A stretch of DNA of 45,795 bases from RGIG8700 sp045648505. Lineage in GTDB: Bacteria > Bacillota > Clostridia > RGIG6154. The notes below the pieces were generated by a model. That model was not told where the DNA came from, ran no database searches, and saw only the letters and a program-made list of their open reading frames with translations. Shown here piece by piece: positions 1 to 7,574 of this stretch. The DNA lies in the NCBI GenBank assembly GCA_045648505.1, contig JAZROD010000018.1, forward strand, positions 1-45,795. Direction: 5' to 3'. A program made the translations under genes and the position numbers. The stretch's first letter is position 1; each line of letters starts with the position of its first letter.

Positions 1-111
1 TATTGCTTCGCAACGATATGATATTAATTAACTCCCGAAGGGAATATCGCTGTGCAAAGCACAATATCGCTACGCAGTAATATCGCTAATTTCGTTAGAA
101 ATTAATATCGT
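1..111. repeat. Tandem short-hairpin repeat array (AATATCG boxes)
   Basis: Four AATATCG boxes (near 43, 63, 79 and 104) are separated by short segments of different sequence, several of them palindromic, such as GTGCAAAGCAC and CTAATTTCGTTAG. The left edge adds TTGCTTCGCAA and CCCGAAGGG. This is a non-coding interspersed repeat lying downstream of the transketolase operon. A degenerate relative is at 21561-21622. The array may continue left of the window. Confidence 0.6.
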
Positions 112-139
112 TGCCGAGTGTCCTTAAGGACACTCGGCA
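112..139. terminator. Perfect 28-bp palindrome, probable terminator of the cysE-tktC operon
   Basis: TGCCGAGTGTCC is followed by TTAA and then its exact complement, giving a hairpin with no mismatch. It lies 15 bp past the stop of tktC. No clean T-run follows on the minus strand, while on the plus strand an 8-T run begins about 10 nt later. Intrinsic termination of the operon is therefore likely but not textbook. It could also belong to the adjacent repeat array. Confidence 0.5.
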
Positions 140-154
140 TAGCGGTTGTTTTTT

Positions 155-1090
155 TTATTTCTTGCTGATAGCTTCTTTAGCTTTTTCTGCAATATATTCA
201 GGTGTGATATTATAAAGCTTGAAAAGTTCTGCAGGTGCGCCAGATGTTCCGAATTTATCCTGAACACCAACTCGGAGCACTGGAACCGGAGCTTCTTCGC
301 AAACAACTTCTGCAACTGCACTTCCAAGACCACCGTAAATGTTGTGTTCTTCAACAGTTACGATTGCGCCTGTTTCTTTAGCTGCTTTAACAATAATATC
401 TCTGTCGATAGGCTTGATTGTGTGAATATCAACAACTCTTGCTGAAATTCCTTCTTCTTTAAGCATTTCTGCCGCTTTAAGTGCAAACTCAAGAACGATA
501 CCGGTTGCAACGATTGTTACATCTTTGCCTTCTTTGATTTCAACACCTTTACCAAGTTCAAACTTAAAGTCATCACCGTGGATATTTTCTGTTGCAAGTC
601 TGCAGAATCTCAAATATACAGGTCCGTTATGTTCAAGAGCCGCTTTAACCGCCTGTTTTGCTTCAATAGCATCGCAAGGGTTAATAACAACCATACCCGG
701 GATTGTTCTCATTAAGCTGATATCTTCAATACACTGATGTGTTGCACCGTCTTCACCAACAGAAATACCGCCGTGAGTACCAACAACCTTAACATTTAAT
801 TTTGGATAACAAACAGAGTTTCTAACCTGTTCAAAAGCTCTGCCTGATGAAAACATTGCAAATGATGCCGCAAATACAGGGATACCGCAAGTTGCGATAC
901 CTGCCGCAGTTGAAATCATATTTCCTTCTGCAATACCTGTATCAATAAATCTTTCAGGATAGGCTTTTTTGAAGATAATTGTTTTTGTTGCTTCCGCAAG
1001 GTCAGCATCCATAACAACAAAGTCATGGCTTTCTGCAAGTTCTACCAAAGCTTTACCGAAAGCTTCTCTTGTAGCCATTTTTTCACTCAT
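155..1090 (-). CDS. Transketolase, C-terminal subunit
   Basis: This 311-residue protein matches the pyrimidine-binding and C-terminal domains of transketolase, as in the split enzymes of Clostridia and archaea. The pyrimidine-binding part (about residues 5-165) carries GIAEGNMISTAAGIA, with the glutamate expected to activate thiamine diphosphate, and GTHGGISVGEDGATHQ. The C-terminal domain (about 185-311) has VTVEEHNIYGGLGSAVAE. With the N-terminal subunit it moves two-carbon ketol units between sugar phosphates in the non-oxidative pentose phosphate pathway. Its start overlaps the end of the N-terminal subunit gene by 8 bp, which suggests translational coupling and equal stoichiometry. It is last in the operon. 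Confidence 0.93.
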   Translation of the reverse strand: MSEKMATREAFGKALVELAESHDFVVMDADLAEATKTIIFKKAYPERFIDTGIAEGNMISTAAGIATCGIPVFAASFAMFSSGRAFEQVRNSVCYPKLNVKVVGTHGGISVGEDGATHQCIEDISLMRTIPGMVVINPCDAIEAKQAVKAALEHNGPVYLRFCRLATENIHGDDFKFELGKGVEIKEGKDVTIVATGIVLEFALKAAEMLKEEGISARVVDIHTIKPIDRDIIVKAAKETGAIVTVEEHNIYGGLGSAVAEVVCEEAPVPVLRVGVQDKFGTSGAPAELFKLYNITPEYIAEKAKEAISKK

Positions 1091-1937
1091 TTACAAGCAC
1101 CTCCAATTCTGCGATTTTTGCATCTATTTCTTTAATTGCAACTTCATATAAGTCCTGTTTAGGCGCTGCACCGTGCCACTGGCACTTGCCTTCCATATAA
1201 GATACGCCCTTACCTTTTGTTGATTTACAAATAATAATTGAAGGCTTGCCTTTGCATTCTTTTGCTTTAGAAATTGCATCGCAGATTTCTTCAACATTAT
1301 GAGCATCAATTGTTAAAACATTAAATCCGAAAGCTTCGAACTTTTTATCAACAGGTGCAGATGACATAACATCAGCAGTTGCACCGTCAATCTGAAGACC
1401 ATTTAAATCGAGGAAGTATGTAACATTATCAAGCTTGTAATGAGATGCAAACATAGCCGCTTCCCATACCTGACCTTCTTCAATTTCTCCATCACCAAGA
1501 ACGGCATAAACTCTGTAATCCTTGTTTTTGAGTTTGCCTGCAAGTGCCATACCATTTGCACAGCTTACACCCTGACCAAGTGAACCTGATGACATATCAA
1601 CGCCAGGAATTCCTTTCATATCAGGATGACCTTCAAGGTAACTGTCAGTTTTTCTTAAAGTTACAATGTCTTCTTTAGGGATAAAGCCCTTTTCTGCCAA
1701 AGCACCGTAAAGTGCAGGTGCACAGTGTCCTTTTGACATAACAAATCTGTCTCTGTCAGGATTTTTTGGGTCTTTTACATCTACATTCATTTCTTTGAAA
1801 TAAAGAACAGACATAATTTCTGCTATAGACAATGAGCCACCCGGATGTCCTGATGCTGCATTGTAAACACCGTCTAAAATATGTCTTCTGATTTTGTAGG
1901 CTGTAAGATTAAGCATGTTTACTTCATTTTTATTCAT
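1083..1937 (-). CDS. Transketolase, N-terminal subunit
   Basis: This is the thiamine-diphosphate pyrophosphate-binding half of a split transketolase (284 residues from the chosen start). It shows SGHPGGSLS, the cofactor motif GDGEIEEGQVWEA with metal-ligand DLNGLQIDG downstream, and MSKGHCAPALY. The ATG at 1937 (MNKNEVNM) was chosen over an upstream in-frame start because an AGGAGAGGAAGG-type ribosome site sits just before it and family members start here. It overlaps the end of yitT by 8 bp and the start of the C-terminal subunit by 8 bp. The enzyme is cytoplasmic and functions only as a complex with the next gene product. Confidence 0.93.
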   Translation of the reverse strand: MNKNEVNMLNLTAYKIRRHILDGVYNAASGHPGGSLSIAEIMSVLYFKEMNVDVKDPKNPDRDRFVMSKGHCAPALYGALAEKGFIPKEDIVTLRKTDSYLEGHPDMKGIPGVDMSSGSLGQGVSCANGMALAGKLKNKDYRVYAVLGDGEIEEGQVWEAAMFASHYKLDNVTYFLDLNGLQIDGATADVMSSAPVDKKFEAFGFNVLTIDAHNVEEICDAISKAKECKGKPSIIICKSTKGKGVSYMEGKCQWHGAAPKQDLYEVAIKEIDAKIAELEVLVNE

Positions 1938-2775
1938 GTTCAAGCCTTCCTCTCCTGAAATTGCCCCACACTTCTCTTGCATCAAAAAGTATGAAAAAGG
2001 CATTTTCATCTATGTTTATTACTATATTTTTTAATTTTGTTACTTCATTTCTTTTAACAACACATAAAAGTGTTTTCATATTGTTACCGGTATACATCCC
2101 TGTTGAGCTTATGCCTGTAACACCTCTTTCAAGCTTACAGAGAATCTCTTCTGAAACCCTCTCCCACCTTGATGTTACAATAAGCACCCCTTTTGCAAAA
2201 TCTCCGCCTTCTAAAACATAATCTATTATTCTTGCAGAGATTACCAAGGATGCAAGTGCATAAATTCCAAGGTCAAAGTTTTTTGTTACCAGAACCGAAA
2301 CTGCAATTATAGCACCGTCAACAACCATAATGAGTTTTCCTGTTGAAAGATTCGGCATAAACTTTCTTATGAGCAATACCGCAATTTCTGTACCGCCTGT
2401 AGTTCCACCCATTTTCATTACCATCCCAACACCTATACCAACAAGCACACCGCCTGAAATGGCTGATACGAGCAGGCTTTCAGTTACCGAAGGAACACTT
2501 TTCAAAAGGTTTGTCATTAAGCTTAAGGTTAAAGTTCCGACCATTGATTTAAGCAGAAAATCTTTACCCATAAACTTAAAGGCACTTAAAAATAATGGTA
2601 TATTAAAACCAAGTATCACAAGTGCAGGGTTTATACCAAGTGCATACTTTGCTATTGCCGCAATACCTGATACACCACCTGCCGCAATAGTGTTTGGCAG
2701 TAAAAACAAATCAAGACCAAGCGCCATAATAGTTGCACCCATAAGAACAAAGAAAAACTCTTTAAGCTTTTTCAT
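1930..2775 (-). CDS. YitT family membrane protein (DUF161 plus DUF2179)
   Basis: The 281-residue protein has about five or six hydrophobic segments in residues 5-175, including the family-typical LFLLPNTIAAGGVSGIA and GGTTGGTEIAVLL. A soluble DUF2179 domain follows (about 220-275, GMYTGNNMKTLLCVV and INIDENAFFILFDAREVWG). YitT proteins are widespread integral membrane proteins of unsettled function, so no substrate is assigned. The start ATG follows a GAGGAG site that is buried in a 15-bp hairpin (2777-2813), so translation may be held down. The gene lies between mrnC and the transketolase genes, with which it has no clear functional link beyond the shared transcript. Confidence 0.88.
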   Translation of the reverse strand: MKKLKEFFFVLMGATIMALGLDLFLLPNTIAAGGVSGIAAIAKYALGINPALVILGFNIPLFLSAFKFMGKDFLLKSMVGTLTLSLMTNLLKSVPSVTESLLVSAISGGVLVGIGVGMVMKMGGTTGGTEIAVLLIRKFMPNLSTGKLIMVVDGAIIAVSVLVTKNFDLGIYALASLVISARIIDYVLEGGDFAKGVLIVTSRWERVSEEILCKLERGVTGISSTGMYTGNNMKTLLCVVKRNEVTKLKNIVINIDENAFFILFDAREVWGNFRRGRLEHE

Positions 2776-2776
2776 C

Positions 2777-2813
2777 TTTTCATCTCCTCAATTTTATTTT
2801 GAGAAGATGAAAA
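2777..2813 (-). promoter_or_regulatory. 15-bp hairpin sequestering the yitT ribosome-binding site
   Basis: On the minus-strand transcript, TTTTCATCTTCTCAA pairs with TTGAGGAGATGAAAA (one U-G wobble) around a 7-nt loop. The 3' arm contains the GAGGAG that serves yitT. The hairpin fills the whole gap between the mrnC stop and the yitT start. It could damp yitT translation, cause partial termination or stabilise upstream mRNA. Confidence 0.55.
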
Positions 2814-2817
2814 TTAT

Positions 2818-3228
2818 TTATTCAAGTTCTGTTGCTGTTTTCAGAAGAAACTCAAGTCTTTCCATCTGACCGTCTGCATACAAAAAGCCGATTAAGGTTT
2901 CAAAACCCGTAGCTTTTTTGTATTCAGCCAGAGAAGCGTTTTTCGCTCTTGTGTTCACCTTTGTGTTTCTGCCCCTTTTAAACATTGTTATTTCTTCTTC
3001 TGTTAAAAGTGGCATAATCTTATCCATAGCTTCACACTGTGCAGATGCTTTTACATACTGCACCGCTTTTTTGTGAAGTGTGTTTGCCGCCGCATTTGTG
3101 TTATTAACAATTTTGGCTCTTATGAAAAGTTCAAACACTCCGTCACCTAAAAAAGCAAGGGTAAGAGGTGAATACTGATTAGCTTTTATCTTGAACTCTC
3201 CTGCAAATTCTGTTAAGCGCGCTTCCAT
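2818..3228 (-). CDS. mrnC: Mini-ribonuclease III
   Basis: The 136-residue protein is a stand-alone RNase III catalytic domain without a dsRNA-binding domain, as in B. subtilis MrnC, which matures 23S rRNA. The motif SPLTLAFLGDGVFELFIR (about 20-37) holds the acidic residues of the RNase III signature, and RNTKVNTRAKNASLAEYKKATGFETLIGFLY (written here as a region, residues about 86-116) carries the second helix with the conserved E-x-x-I-G-x-L-Y. Its start overlaps the end of cysS by 16 bp. cysS-mrnC adjacency is the usual arrangement in Firmicutes and supports the call. Confidence 0.93.
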   Translation of the reverse strand: MEARLTEFAGEFKIKANQYSPLTLAFLGDGVFELFIRAKIVNNTNAAANTLHKKAVQYVKASAQCEAMDKIMPLLTEEEITMFKRGRNTKVNTRAKNASLAEYKKATGFETLIGFLYADGQMERLEFLLKTATELE

Positions 3229-4583
3229 TTTACGCCCTGTGGAGTATCTTCAAGAATAATTCCCATATCCTTTAAAGAATCTCTTATTTCATCTGCAAGA
3301 GCAAAATTTCTTTCTTTTCTTGCATTGTTTCTTTTTTCAATAAGTTCTTCAATATCGCTGTCTAAAAGTGTTTCTTCTTTTTCTTTGTAAATTCCTAAAA
3401 CATCACAAAGCTCTTTAAGAAGTGCAAGTGCATTTACTTTTGATGCCTCGTTCATTTCAGCAAGGTAAGTATTGATTTCCTTAACAAGCTCGAAAATAAC
3501 TGAAATTGCATCTGCAGTGTTAAGGTCATCATCCATAGCGCCGATGAATTTCTCTCTGAAATCTGAAAGGTCAACATCTTTTGCACCTGCTTCGCCCTTC
3601 ATTGAAAATTCGATATTTTCAATACATCTGTCAATTCTTTCAAGACTGCTCTGTGCCTGACCTAAAAGTTCGTCAGAGAAATTGATAGGGCTTCTGTAAT
3701 GAGCAGTTAACATAAAGAATCTTATAACTCTGTGCTCAAAATGCTCTGCAATATCTCTTATGGTAAAGAAATTGCCCTTTGATTTAGACATTTTCTCGTT
3801 ATCTACATTGATGAAGCCGTTGTGCATCCAGTATCTTGCAAAAGTACATCCGTGAGCACATTCGCTCTGTGCGATTTCGTTTTCGTGGTGTGGGAACATT
3901 AAGTCTTTACCGCCGCTGTGAATATCAATTGTTTCACCAAGATATTTATTTGCCATAGCAGAGCATTCAATATGCCAACCCGGTCTTCCCATTCCCCATG
4001 GGCTTTCCCATGCAGGTTCGCCCGGCTTTTGTTTTTTCCATACTGCGAAATCAAGAGGCTCTTTTTTTGCTTCATTTATATTTATTCTTGCACCTGACTC
4101 CAAATCTTCAAGAGGCTGTTTTGAAAGTTTTCCGTATTCACTGAATTTACTTGTCTGGAAGTAAACATCACCGTCAACCTCATAAGCAAAGCCTTTTTCA
4201 ATAAGAGTTGAAACAAGCTCAATGATTTCCTGAATATGCTCTGTTGCTTTTGGATGATATGTTGCTTCTTTAATTCCAAGTGCCTTTGCATCCTTGAAAT
4301 ATTCTGCAATATACTGCTCACCAAGTTCTTTAACAGTAATACCAAGGTCATTTGCCTTGTTAATCATTTTATCGTCAATATCAGTAAAATTCTGAACGAA
4401 ATTTACTTTGTAGCCTCTGTATTCAAAATATCTTCTTAACTGGTCGAAGATAATGAATGGTCTTGCATTTCCAAGGTGGAAAAAGTTGTAAACTGTAGGA
4501 CCGCATGAATACATATTAACTGTATTTTCATGAAGAGGAACAAATTCTTCCTTCTGTCTTGTCATTGTGTTATATATTTTCAT
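3213..4583 (-). CDS. cysS: Cysteine--tRNA ligase
   Basis: The 456-residue class I aminoacyl-tRNA synthetase charges tRNA-Cys. The HIGH-type signature is HLGNARPF (about 37-44) and the KMSKS loop is KMSKSKGN (about 265-272). The zinc and cysteine site residues are seen as CGPTVYN near the N terminus, HIECSAM, HHENEIAQSE and C-A-H-G-C. Length is typical for the bacterial enzyme. The start overlaps the cysE stop by 4 bp. No Cys-specific T-box leader is visible before cysE, although such leaders often control cysES operons in Firmicutes. Confidence 0.97.
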   Translation of the reverse strand: MKIYNTMTRQKEEFVPLHENTVNMYSCGPTVYNFFHLGNARPFIIFDQLRRYFEYRGYKVNFVQNFTDIDDKMINKANDLGITVKELGEQYIAEYFKDAKALGIKEATYHPKATEHIQEIIELVSTLIEKGFAYEVDGDVYFQTSKFSEYGKLSKQPLEDLESGARININEAKKEPLDFAVWKKQKPGEPAWESPWGMGRPGWHIECSAMANKYLGETIDIHSGGKDLMFPHHENEIAQSECAHGCTFARYWMHNGFINVDNEKMSKSKGNFFTIRDIAEHFEHRVIRFFMLTAHYRSPINFSDELLGQAQSSLERIDRCIENIEFSMKGEAGAKDVDLSDFREKFIGAMDDDLNTADAISVIFELVKEINTYLAEMNEASKVNALALLKELCDVLGIYKEKEETLLDSDIEELIEKRNNARKERNFALADEIRDSLKDMGIILEDTPQGVKWKRA

Positions 4584-5209
4584 TTTTCTTCACTCCTTTT
4601 CTCAAGATTGTCTAAGCGGATTTGTATTCTGCAAAATTCTTGTGATATAGGGTCAGGCATATGAACATGGTCAAAGTTGCCTGCAATTTTTTCGTTATTT
4701 CTTTTAACAATTCGCGCAGGAATACCAACGCAGGTACAGTTTTCGGGAACATCTGAAAGAACAACCGCATTTGCGGCAATCTTTGCATTATCGCCAACGG
4801 TAAAGTTACCAAGAAGCTTTGCACCGCAACCAACTAAAACATTGTTGCCGAGAGTCGGATGTCTTTTTCCTTTGTCTTTACCTGTACCACCGAGAGTAAC
4901 CCCCTGATAAATTGTGCAGTTATCGCCCACAACCGCAGTTTCTCCTATTACAACTCCCATACCGTGGTCAATGAAAACTCCGTTTCCAATCTTTGCGGCA
5001 GGATGAATTTCTATTCCATACTTTCTTCTTGTTTTGTTTGAAATTCTTGTTGCAAGAAACTTATGCCCTTTATTGTAAAGCTTATGAGCAATTCTGTGTC
5101 TTAAAACCGCTTTAAATCCCGGATACATACAAAATACTTCAAAAGGATTTCTTGCGGCAGGGTCTCTTTCCATAATAGATTTTATATCATTTTTAATCTG
5201 GTCAAACAA
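4580..5209 (-). CDS. cysE: Serine O-acetyltransferase
   Basis: This enzyme acetylates L-serine with acetyl-CoA, the committed step of cysteine synthesis. An N-terminal helical part (RDPAARNPFEVF) precedes a left-handed beta-helix of hexapeptide repeats with IDHGMGVVIGETAVVGDN and RHPTLGNNVLVGCGAKLLG, ending in VGIPARIV. A GTG-started frame extends to 5236, but the ribosome site GGGAGG sits inside that extension, 8 nt before a TTG. The TTG at 5209 (LFDQIKNDI) is therefore taken as the start, giving 209 residues, and it matches where family members begin. It is the first gene of the operon. Confidence 0.93.
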   Translation of the reverse strand: MFDQIKNDIKSIMERDPAARNPFEVFCMYPGFKAVLRHRIAHKLYNKGHKFLATRISNKTRRKYGIEIHPAAKIGNGVFIDHGMGVVIGETAVVGDNCTIYQGVTLGGTGKDKGKRHPTLGNNVLVGCGAKLLGNFTVGDNAKIAANAVVLSDVPENCTCVGIPARIVKRNNEKIAGNFDHVHMPDPISQEFCRIQIRLDNLEKRSEEK

Positions 5210-5239
5210 TATTTTGGCCTCCCAATATATAATCACTCT

Positions 5240-5268
5240 ATTTTAACATAATATACAAAGCTTTTCAA
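5240..5268 (-). promoter_or_regulatory. Sigma-A promoter of the cysE operon
   Basis: On the minus strand, TTGAAA (5268-5263) and TAAAAT (5245-5240) are spaced by 17 bp. The predicted start is about 25 nt before the TTG of cysE, which leaves no room for a T-box or other long leader. Confidence 0.7.
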
Positions 5269-5330
5269 TACTTTTCACCGTATATTTTCAAAGACTTATT
5301 CAAAATTTTTCCCAAAAAATAAAAAAACTC

Positions 5331-5359
5331 TTTACAACGAACAGATGTTCGTGTATAAT
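5331..5359 (+). promoter_or_regulatory. SOS promoter with LexA box for the Y-family polymerase
   Basis: TTTACA (5331-5336) and TATAAT (5354-5359) are spaced by 17 bp. Between them lies CGAACAGATGTTCG (5338-5351), a perfect match to the Gram-positive LexA/DinR operator GAAC-N4-GTTC. A repressor bound there would block RNA polymerase directly. The site is 28 nt upstream of the dinB start codon. Confidence 0.9.
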
Positions 5360-5378
5360 AAAAAACGGAGGTGAGAAG

Positions 5379-6620
5379 ATGCAACGAACAATTTTTCATA
5401 TAGACGCAAACTCTGCATTTTTATCCTGGAGTGCAGTCAGTCTGTTAAATCAGTGGCCACCCATTGATTTAAGGTCTGTTCCATCCGTTGTGGGTGGAAA
5501 CGAGCAATCAAGAAAAGGTATTGTTTTAGCTTCTTCCATTCCTGCAAAAAAGGTTGGCATAAAAACAGGAGAAACTCTATACAGTGCAAGGCTGAAATGT
5601 CCCGAGCTTATTGTTGTTCCCCCCGACTTTTCACTTTACGAAGAAATGTCTGCAAAGTTTTTCAAAATTTGCAACGACTTTTCTCCCCTTGTTCAAAAAT
5701 TTTCCATTGATGAGCTTTTCCTTGATTATACGAATATGGAGCCTCATTTCGGCCCACCTCTTGAAGGTGCAAAAAAAATAAGTGAAAGAATTAAAAACGA
5801 GCTTGGGTTTACGGTTAATATCGGTATTTCAACAAATAAACTTTTAGCAAAAATGGCATCGGACTTTGAAAAGCCTGATAAAATCCATACCCTTTACCCT
5901 GAAGAAATTAAGGAAAAAATGTGGCCGCTTCCCATCGGCGACCTTTTTATGGTGGGCAGACAGACAAAGAAAAAACTTTTGGACATTGGTATTGACACCA
6001 TCGGCAAGCTTGCCAATGCCGATATAGAAATAATTAAAAAGTATCTCAAATCCCACGGTGAGCTTATCCACAAATACGCCAACGGCATAGACGCATCTTT
6101 GGTTGAAATTGAAAAAGACCCTTATAAAAGTTTAAGCAACGGTTCAACCCTTCCGAAAGACATTTCAGACAAGGGCGAGCTTTTCAAATACACCCTTTCT
6201 CTTTGTGAAAAGCTCTGTGCAAGAGTCCGTAAAGAAGGCGTTTCTGCTTCCGTTGTGGATTTAGGCATAAGGTTCAAGGATTTAAGCTATGTTTCCCATC
6301 AGAAAAAGCTTTTAAAATACATCTATTCCACAAACGATGTCTATAGCACTGCAAAGGAGCTTATAAACGAGCTTTGGGACGGCAAAACACCTGTTCGTGC
6401 CATAACAATAGGTCTTTCAAACCTTGTTTCCAACGAATATCAGCAATGTTCTTTCTTCGATGATGACAAATCAAAAAAATACGAAAAAATAGATGGCGTA
6501 GTAGACGAACTCCGTGAAAAATACGGATTCCATTGTATAACACGAGGCTCTCTTGTGGATAACAAATTCCACCAGAATGTTTTAAAACTTCAAAATCCTT
6601 CTATGAAGTCTTATCTGTGA
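5379..6620 (+). CDS. dinB: Y-family DNA polymerase (DinB/UmuC-like, DNA polymerase IV)
   Basis: This 413-residue translesion DNA polymerase has the palm motifs IFHIDANSAFLSW (metal ligand Asp) and FSIDELFLDYT (catalytic D-E), and the sequence NIGISTNKLLAKMASDFEKPD typical of DinB/UmuC. Helix-hairpin-helix residues LFMVGRQTKKKLLDIGIDTIG follow, with a little-finger domain after about residue 240. There is no beta-clamp motif that I can assign with certainty. A GGAGGTGA ribosome site lies 6 nt before the ATG. The LexA box in its promoter indicates SOS induction. It is monocistronic, with a terminator just after the stop. Confidence 0.93.
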   Translation: MQRTIFHIDANSAFLSWSAVSLLNQWPPIDLRSVPSVVGGNEQSRKGIVLASSIPAKKVGIKTGETLYSARLKCPELIVVPPDFSLYEEMSAKFFKICNDFSPLVQKFSIDELFLDYTNMEPHFGPPLEGAKKISERIKNELGFTVNIGISTNKLLAKMASDFEKPDKIHTLYPEEIKEKMWPLPIGDLFMVGRQTKKKLLDIGIDTIGKLANADIEIIKKYLKSHGELIHKYANGIDASLVEIEKDPYKSLSNGSTLPKDISDKGELFKYTLSLCEKLCARVRKEGVSASVVDLGIRFKDLSYVSHQKKLLKYIYSTNDVYSTAKELINELWDGKTPVRAITIGLSNLVSNEYQQCSFFDDDKSKKYEKIDGVVDELREKYGFHCITRGSLVDNKFHQNVLKLQNPSMKSYL

Positions 6621-6635
6621 AGCATATAAAAAAAT

Positions 6636-6676
6636 TAATACCCGATGTTTTTTACAAGCACCGGGTATTATTTTTT
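6636..6676. terminator. Bidirectional terminator between dinB and fic
   Basis: TAATACCCG (6636-6644) pairs with CGGGTATTA (6662-6670). On the plus strand it is followed by TTTTTT. On the minus strand the hairpin is followed by a T-rich run, so it can end both convergent genes. Confidence 0.85.
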
Positions 6677-7277
6677 AAATTTTAGTCATTTCTTTTATAT
6701 GTTTATCCAAAAGATCTCTCAACATAAATATATCTCCTGTGACAGACTTTATTGTTGCTATCATTATTTCGTCTTTATCTATTTTTGTAAAATCAATGCT
6801 TTTATTGTTATTTCTTAAAAGCATTGATAAAAATAATCTTTGGATTCTCCCGTTCCCTTCTCTGAACGGGTGCAACATATTCAAATCACAGTACAACTCT
6901 GTCAATTCGCTGACAAACTCTTTTCTTTCCATATCACGAAAAAAGTTGTTTTTTATAAGTCTCTGAAAGATATTTCTGCCCTTTTGTTCAATTTCATCCG
7001 CATTACAAAACTTTGTATTCTTTTTACTGATATCTACTTTCCTTGTTTGACCTGCCCATTCATATATATCACCAAACACATACTTGTGCAAGTTTTTGTA
7101 AAATTCAAAATCTACATTAGTAAAAGGAATCTCAAGCTCCGCTTTCGCAATAAGAAAACTTGTTATATTTCGTTCTGCTATTATAAGTTGTTCTTCTTTT
7201 TTCAATCCGAATTTGTTTTTCAGAACATTCGTCCCTTCATAACAATCTTCCTGCAGTGATGTAAGTGAATATGCCAT
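6675..7277 (-). CDS. fic: Fic family protein (AMPylating toxin, class I)
   Basis: The 200-residue Fic domain carries the active-site motif LHPFREGNGRIQRLF (about 137-151), with catalytic His, the nucleotide-binding anion hole GNGR and the second Arg. Residues EWAGQTRKVDISK correspond to the flap region. Fic enzymes transfer AMP (or related groups) to target hydroxyls; the target here is unknown. The ATG at 7277 was chosen because it overlaps the stop of the small upstream antitoxin gene by one base (TGATG), and the extra four upstream codons belong to that overlap. No inhibitory helix motif is present within the protein itself, consistent with a class I system needing a separate antitoxin. 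Confidence 0.9.
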   Translation of the reverse strand: MAYSLTSLQEDCYEGTNVLKNKFGLKKEEQLIIAERNITSFLIAKAELEIPFTNVDFEFYKNLHKYVFGDIYEWAGQTRKVDISKKNTKFCNADEIEQKGRNIFQRLIKNNFFRDMERKEFVSELTELYCDLNMLHPFREGNGRIQRLFLSMLLRNNNKSIDFTKIDKDEIMIATIKSVTGDIFMLRDLLDKHIKEMTKI

Positions 7278-7438
7278 CAGACCGCACACCTTTCAAGAAC
7301 TTTTTTTATCATTTCCTCTTTAGTAATTTTACCTTCCAACACTGCCATACACAATTGTTTCTCTTCTTCAGTGATGTTATATCCTTCTATTTCGACAGAT
7401 GCAACAGCATTGTTTAATGTGTATTCCATATTGCTCAT
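7277..7438 (-). CDS. VbhA-like antitoxin of Fic
   Basis: This 53-residue protein begins MSNMEYTLNNAVASVEIEG and ends KKVLERCAV. Residues 15-20 are SVEIEG, which fits the class I Fic inhibition motif (S/T)xxxE(G/N), whose Glu displaces the ATP gamma-phosphate in Fic active sites. After it come TEEEKQLCMAVLEGKITKEE-like helical residues, as in Antitoxin_VbhA domains. The start has an AGGAG site 7 nt upstream and its own promoter at 7459-7487. It is translated first and coupled to fic, the normal toxin-antitoxin order. It is short and easily missed. Confidence 0.87.
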   Translation of the reverse strand: MSNMEYTLNNAVASVEIEGYNITEEEKQLCMAVLEGKITKEEMIKKVLERCAV

Positions 7439-7458
7439 ATACTCACTCCTTGTTTTGT

Positions 7459-7487
7459 ATTATACCACATATATAAGCTTTTATCAA
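7459..7487 (-). promoter_or_regulatory. Promoter of the fic antitoxin-toxin operon
   Basis: On the minus strand, TTGATA (7487-7482) and TATAAT (7464-7459) have a 17-bp spacer. Upstream, GTATCA (7488-7493) and TGATAC (7512-7517) form a spaced inverted repeat that could be an operator, although this is only inference. Confidence 0.75.
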
Positions 7488-7539
7488 GTATCACAATCGT
7501 TAAATATGTAATGATACATACAAAGCATTTACTTTTTTA

Positions 7540-7568
7540 TTGATTTTTAAATATATGTGTGTTATAAT
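7540..7568 (+). promoter_or_regulatory. Promoter of the 7575 structured RNA
   Basis: TTGATT (7540-7545) and TATAAT (7563-7568) are separated by 17 bp. The predicted start near 7575 falls at the 5' edge of a 13-bp helix, so the promoter and RNA fold fit each other. No protein gene follows on this strand. Confidence 0.75.
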
Positions 7569-7574
7569 GACCTT

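Noticed and set aside
5210..5337. T-box (Cys) leader in front of cysE
   Set aside because: The promoter lies only about 25 nt before the start codon, and no AGGGTGG-type T-box sequence is present.
6739..7259. Plus-strand frames opposite fic
   Set aside because: These are shadows of the fic gene, without ribosome sites or protein-like composition.
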